NCBI GenBank assembly: GCA_002338335.1
Contig: DDIC01000052.1
Span: 1 to 8,751, forward strand
From: Bacteroidetes bacterium UBA1860
GTDB taxonomy: Bacteria > Bacteroidota > Rhodothermia > Balneolales > Balneolaceae
DNA length: 8,751 nt
Reading direction: 5' to 3'
The position numbers and the translations under genes are program-made. Under the pieces are notes generated by a model. That model worked only from the letters and a program-made list of their open reading frames with translations. It was not told the DNA's origin and did no database searches. Position 1 is the stretch's first letter. Every line of letters starts with the position of its first letter. Shown in pieces: positions 6,040 through 8,751 of the stretch.

Positions 6040-7369
6040 CACTTGAGTCCTCCAATGCGTTTAGCCGTTGTTCCATAGCGCGAGCATGGGCATCCAATCC
6101 CTCCGCCCGTGCCATTTCGACCACAGCAGGTCCAATCGATTGAACGCCTTGCCGGGTCAAGTGTTGAATGGTCACAGTTTTTTGAAAACTAGACAGTGTG
6201 ACACCACTATACGCACGGGCATAACCATGTGTGGGCAGGGTGTGGTTGGTGCCAGAGGCATAATCTCCAGCACTCTCAGGACTCCATGCACCTAGAAAGA
6301 TACTCCCAGCATGTTGGATTTGAGCTGCGATGTCGTCAGCACCTGTCATATTGATAATGAGATGCTCTGGGGCATAGCTATTGGTAAACGCAGCGATATC
6401 AGAGGTATTCAGAACAACAATCTTGCTGTGCTCCAATGCTTTTAGGGCAATATCATGGCGTGGTAGGGTAGCCAGTTGTTCTTGCACCTCTTCTCGGATC
6501 TGAGTTGCTTTGTTGACGCCATCGGTAACGATGAGGATTTGTGAATCGGGGCCATGCTCCGCTTGACTCAGTGCATCGGCTGCGACAAAGGCTGCATGGG
6601 CTTCGCCGTCTGCAAGAATCATCAATTCACTTGCCCCTGCAGGCATATCAATTGCGACACCGTGACGTTGCGCTTGCCCCTTCGCTTCGGTGACAAATCG
6701 GTTTCCGGGGCCAAATATCTTGTCTACTTTGGGTACAGACTCTGTTCCAAAGGTCATGGCCGCAATCGCTTGTGCCCCTCCTAGAGGAAAGACCTGGCTC
6801 AATCCCAATCGATGGGCAACTGCCTCAATCCATGGGTGCACCTTCCCATTAGGCTGTGGCGGGGAACACACCACGATGGACTCACAACCGGCAAGGGTAG
6901 CGGGGACACCAAGCATGATCAAGGAAGAAAATAGGGGAGCCGAGCCACCTGGAATGTATAGACCTACCCGTTGAATGGGCCTTGTCTCAAGCCTACAATG
7001 GACACCAGGAGCCGTTTCCACAACGGTTGGAGTTGTGGCTTGAGCCTTATGGAATGTATGAATGGTGTGGATGGCAGTGTCAATAGAGTGGCGCAGGGCC
7101 TCATCGATTTCGGGTTGCCCAACGCGTTGCTTTAGCGTCTCTATGTTTTTGGTTGATTCTTGTTGCGTGGACAGTGTGAGTCCATCAATCTCTTGCGTAC
7201 ACTCAATCAATGCTTGGTCACCACCACGTGCAACCCTTTGCATGATCTCCTCCACCCGATGTTGTAGTTCTGTGGAGGTTTCCAGAGAGGGTCTTTGGCA
7301 TAATGCCGACCATTCTTCTTGCGGAGGAAACTCAAAAATCGGACAAGTAGAGGGTGAAAAACTCACCAT
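6032..7369 (-). CDS. hisD: Histidinol dehydrogenase HisD
   Basis: HisD is a zinc-dependent, NAD-linked enzyme that oxidises L-histidinol via histidinal to L-histidine, the last two steps of the pathway; members of the family act as homodimers. The 445-residue length is standard. The family signature region is present: VGLYIPGGSAPLFSSLIM (135-152), FPLGGAQAIAAMTFGT (194-209), KIFGPGNRFVTEAK (217-230) and DMPAGASE (241-248). The zinc ligands fit Q269 and H272 in LSQAEHGPDSQ, D369 in ESAGDYASGTNH, and H428 near the end. The catalytic base pair is E335-H336 in YAPEHL. The ATG at 7369 follows hisG by 31 bases; no good Shine-Dalgarno is seen, and a GTG one codon further in is a less likely start. 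The 3' end overlaps hisC. Confidence 0.98.
   Translation of the reverse strand: MVSFSPSTCPIFEFPPQEEWSALCQRPSLETSTELQHRVEEIMQRVARGGDQALIECTQEIDGLTLSTQQESTKNIETLKQRVGQPEIDEALRHSIDTAIHTIHTFHKAQATTPTVVETAPGVHCRLETRPIQRVGLYIPGGSAPLFSSLIMLGVPATLAGCESIVVCSPPQPNGKVHPWIEAVAHRLGLSQVFPLGGAQAIAAMTFGTESVPKVDKIFGPGNRFVTEAKGQAQRHGVAIDMPAGASELMILADGEAHAAFVAADALSQAEHGPDSQILIVTDGVNKATQIREEVQEQLATLPRHDIALKALEHSKIVVLNTSDIAAFTNSYAPEHLIINMTGADDIAAQIQHAGSIFLGAWSPESAGDYASGTNHTLPTHGYARAYSGVTLSSFQKTVTIQHLTRQGVQSIGPAVVEMARAEGLDAHARAMEQRLNALEDSSDG
6049..6053 (-). promoter_or_regulatory. Shine-Dalgarno of hisC, inside hisD
   Basis: The minus strand reads GGAGG here, six bases before a GTG and nine before the ATG of hisC, within the last codons of hisD. 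It is the strongest Shine-Dalgarno seen in this operon; the other internal starts appear to rely on overlap or very close spacing with the preceding stop codon. Confidence 0.6.
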
Positions 7370-7400
7370 AAGGGAGATCGATGAACGAATATTAAGGGTA

Positions 7401-8255
7401 TTATAAAATCATCTTTTCAATAGGACAGACCAAAATGCCTTCTGCACCAAGATCCTTGAGTCGTCCAATTCGCTCCCAAAAATCATCCTCTCGAATCACG
7501 CTATGAAGGCTACTCCATCCTTCCTTTGCAAGGGGTAAAATCGTGGGGCTATTCATTCCTGGAAGCTCTTGCATAATTCCTTCAAGAGCTTCGTTTGGGG
7601 CATTCAATAAGATGTATTTAAACTCAGAGGCTCTAAGAACTGACTGAATCCGAAAGACAAGATTCTCCAAATATTTCGCTTTTTGAGGCTCCAAATCTTT
7701 GTGCTTCACCAAGACAGATTCACTTCGCATAATGGTTTCAACCTCCTTGAGACCATTAGACAGTAAGGTGCTCCCCGTGCTTACTATATCACATATACCG
7801 TCGGCTAATCCGATGGAGGGAGCAATCTCCACACTCCCATTAATTTTTTCAATCGCAGCTGAGACTCCTTTTTCCTTTAAATACGATTCAACGATGCGTG
7901 GATAGGTTGTTGCAATGCGCTTACCCTCAAACCACGTCGTATCTTCGTAAGACTCTTCTCTTCGCACAGCTAAGCTTAGACGGCATCGCCCAAAGCCAAG
8001 TTTTTCTACAATCTCAACATCTTTGCCTGATTCCAAGGCTACATTCTCTCCTAAAATCCCAGCATCGGCCACACCGTCTTGAACGGCTTGGGGGATATCA
8101 TCATCACGAAGGAAGAGCACTTCCATGGGATAATGGCGTGCTTCCGCCTTGAGTGACCCTCCATTAGCTACAGCCACACCACATTGGTTCAGCAGCGCCA
8201 ACGATTTCTCGCTTAGGCGTCCCCCTTTTTGGATACAAAGACGAAGATTTGACAT
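7401..8255 (-). CDS. hisG: ATP phosphoribosyltransferase HisG, long form
   Basis: HisG condenses ATP with PRPP to give PR-ATP, the first and rate-controlling step of histidine synthesis. The 284 residues fit the long form, which carries its own C-terminal ACT-like regulatory domain and does not need HisZ. The catalytic part begins LRLCIQKGGRLSEKSLALL and includes GVADAGILGE (61-70), RIATTYPRIVESYL (113-126) and the PRPP-binding loop DIVSTGSTLLSNGL (156-169). The C-terminal part (about 207-284) includes PTILPLAKEGWSSLHSV and ends ILVCPIEKMIL, as in allosteric long-form enzymes, so feedback inhibition by histidine is expected from the family. The frame is open to a GTG at 8288, but the ATG at 8255 matches the family N-terminus. 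No Shine-Dalgarno is visible; the ATG overlaps the stop of a possible small upstream ORF (TAATG). It is the first gene of the operon. Confidence 0.97.
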   Translation of the reverse strand: MSNLRLCIQKGGRLSEKSLALLNQCGVAVANGGSLKAEARHYPMEVLFLRDDDIPQAVQDGVADAGILGENVALESGKDVEIVEKLGFGRCRLSLAVRREESYEDTTWFEGKRIATTYPRIVESYLKEKGVSAAIEKINGSVEIAPSIGLADGICDIVSTGSTLLSNGLKEVETIMRSESVLVKHKDLEPQKAKYLENLVFRIQSVLRASEFKYILLNAPNEALEGIMQELPGMNSPTILPLAKEGWSSLHSVIREDDFWERIGRLKDLGAEGILVCPIEKMIL

Positions 8256-8347
8256 TAGATAGGTTGAATCACGTTTTTTGGAGCCCACTCATACGAGCAA
8301 CGATAAAAGTACAAAGGATTTTCACTTGATGCCCATCCAAACACCAT
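8255..8347 (-). CDS. Possible small upstream ORF coupled to hisG (hypothetical, 30 aa)
   Basis: A minus-strand frame starts with ATG at 8347 and encodes 30 residues beginning MVFGWASSENPLYFY, rich in aromatic residues and containing no histidine. Its TAA stop overlaps the hisG ATG by one base (TAATG), an arrangement typical of translational coupling, and the region lies in the presumed 5' leader of the his transcript. It is not a histidine-rich attenuator peptide. No Shine-Dalgarno precedes it and an ORF of this length can occur by chance, so this is a candidate only. No function can be assigned. Confidence 0.2.
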   Translation of the reverse strand: MVFGWASSENPLYFYRCSYEWAPKNVIQPI

Positions 8348-8353
8348 TTGGGC
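8331..8353. promoter_or_regulatory. Compound inverted repeat in the divergent hisG / TolC-like intergenic region
   Basis: Two inverted repeats are nested in 23 bases: GCCCA (8331-8335) with TGGGC (8349-8353), and CCAAA (8337-8341) with TTTGG (8347-8351). They share bases and cannot both form fully as hairpins, but as duplex DNA they make a near-palindromic element centred near 8342-8344, between two divergent genes. It could be an operator for either. No clear -10/-35 or Bacteroidota -7/-33 promoter pair was found in the 133-base region, so a regulatory role is only suggested. Confidence 0.25.
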
Positions 8354-8388
8354 AACAAATCGTTGAGTTCTTCGTATTTTTAAAACTT

Positions 8389-8751
8389 ATGAAAAGATTA
8401 CGAACAGCGTTCACGTGGGGCATTGGCACAATCCTGCTCTTGATGGGGTCACAGGCAATGGGGCAGAGTTCCGCTGTTCTGTCACTTGAGGAATTTATTC
8501 AACAGGGGCTTGAGTCAACGTCAACAGTAGATGTTCTGGAAAAAGATGTAGCGCTCAGTCAGTGGGAAGTCCGTAATGCACGCTCACAGCGTATCCTACC
8601 TCTAGTTCGACTTGAAACACAACATGGACTCGTGCCTGGGGTGGAATCGAGCTCTTTTCCAGACGGTCAGCTTTATTTAGATCCCTATCTCGATAATGAT
8701 TGGGAGAATTGGGCACTGTTTACCCGAGCCCAGATTGAAGCGATTCAGCCT
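8389..8751 (+). CDS. TolC-family outer membrane protein, N-terminal part (3' end beyond the window)
   Basis: The first 121 residues are visible and the frame is still open at the window end. They begin with a clear Sec signal peptide: positively charged MKRLR, a hydrophobic core GIGTILLLMG, and a likely cleavage after QA (23) or MG (25). The mature start LSLEEFIQQGLESTSTVDVLEKDVAL, then SQWEVRNARSQRILPLVRLET, follows the TolC/OEP pattern: an LSLEE opening, a helix pairing long-range with its repeat, and an 'ARSQRILP' turn into the first beta strand. 'FTRAQIEAIQP' resembles the return strand of such proteins. TolC-type proteins form trimeric outer-membrane channels for efflux or type I secretion. 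Partner pump genes would lie downstream, outside the window. The ATG at 8389 was chosen for its canonical signal peptide; an in-frame ATG at 8329, ten bases after AAAGGA, would add 20 residues. The gene is divergent from hisG. Confidence 0.75.
   Translation, partial: MKRLRTAFTWGIGTILLLMGSQAMGQSSAVLSLEEFIQQGLESTSTVDVLEKDVALSQWEVRNARSQRILPLVRLETQHGLVPGVESSSFPDGQLYLDPYLDNDWENWALFTRAQIEAIQP

Noticed and set aside
8256..8288. GTG start of hisG at 8288
   Set aside because: It adds 11 residues with no family match; the conserved HisG N-terminus starts at the ATG at 8255.
8256..8388. Histidine-rich leader peptide attenuator
   Set aside because: No run of CAC/CAT codons is found in any minus-strand frame ahead of hisG, and no terminator/antiterminator pair was seen.

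Overview
The window holds a complete-looking histidine biosynthesis operon on the minus strand (hisG-hisD-hisC-hisB-hisH-hisA-hisF-hisI, 8255 down to 1390). It is flanked by the 3' part of a flagellin gene plus a tRNA-Ser(UGA) gene on the left, and by the 5' part of a TolC-like outer-membrane protein gene on the right; these flanking genes are all on the plus strand. Gene density is high and there is no gene-free stretch above about 145 bases.

Organism: the window fits a flagellated member of the Bacteroidota in the wide sense, most likely the Rhodothermota/Balneolota side. The reasons are a long-form HisG, a fused HisB (phosphatase plus dehydratase) whose phosphatase half lacks the zinc cysteines of the E. 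coli enzyme, few recognisable Shine-Dalgarno sequences, and a Gram-negative TolC-type protein. Flagellin is absent from most Bacteroidota but occurs in the Rhodothermota/Balneolota. This placement is inference and no species can be named.

Layout: 1-1158 flagellin, 5' end outside the window; 1159-1301 intergenic, with a long inverted repeat (1188-1229) and a plausible tRNA promoter; 1302-1387 tRNA-Ser(UGA) with encoded CCA; 1390-8255 the his operon, convergent with the tRNA; 8256-8388 a divergent intergenic region with a compound inverted repeat and a possible 30-codon upstream ORF whose stop codon overlaps the hisG start; 8389-8751 the TolC-family gene, 3' end outside the window.

How the genes work together: HisG joins PRPP and ATP. 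HisI opens the ring of PR-AMP, HisA isomerises the product, and HisH/HisF use glutamine to make IGP and AICAR. The C-terminal half of HisB dehydrates IGP, HisC transaminates, the N-terminal half of HisB dephosphorylates, and HisD oxidises histidinol to histidine. The one step with no enzyme here is PR-ATP pyrophosphohydrolase (HisE). In many bacteria HisE is fused to the end of HisI, but this HisI stops straight after its cyclohydrolase domain, two bases from the tRNA gene. Most junctions in the operon overlap or lie within a few bases (D/C, B/H, H/A, A/F, F/I), which suggests translational coupling; only G/D (31 nt) and C/B (50 nt) are spaced.

No mobile element, CRISPR array or new multigene system was found. 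The points most worth a second look are the missing HisE domain at the tRNA boundary, the coupled small ORF ahead of hisG, and the flagellin in this lineage.
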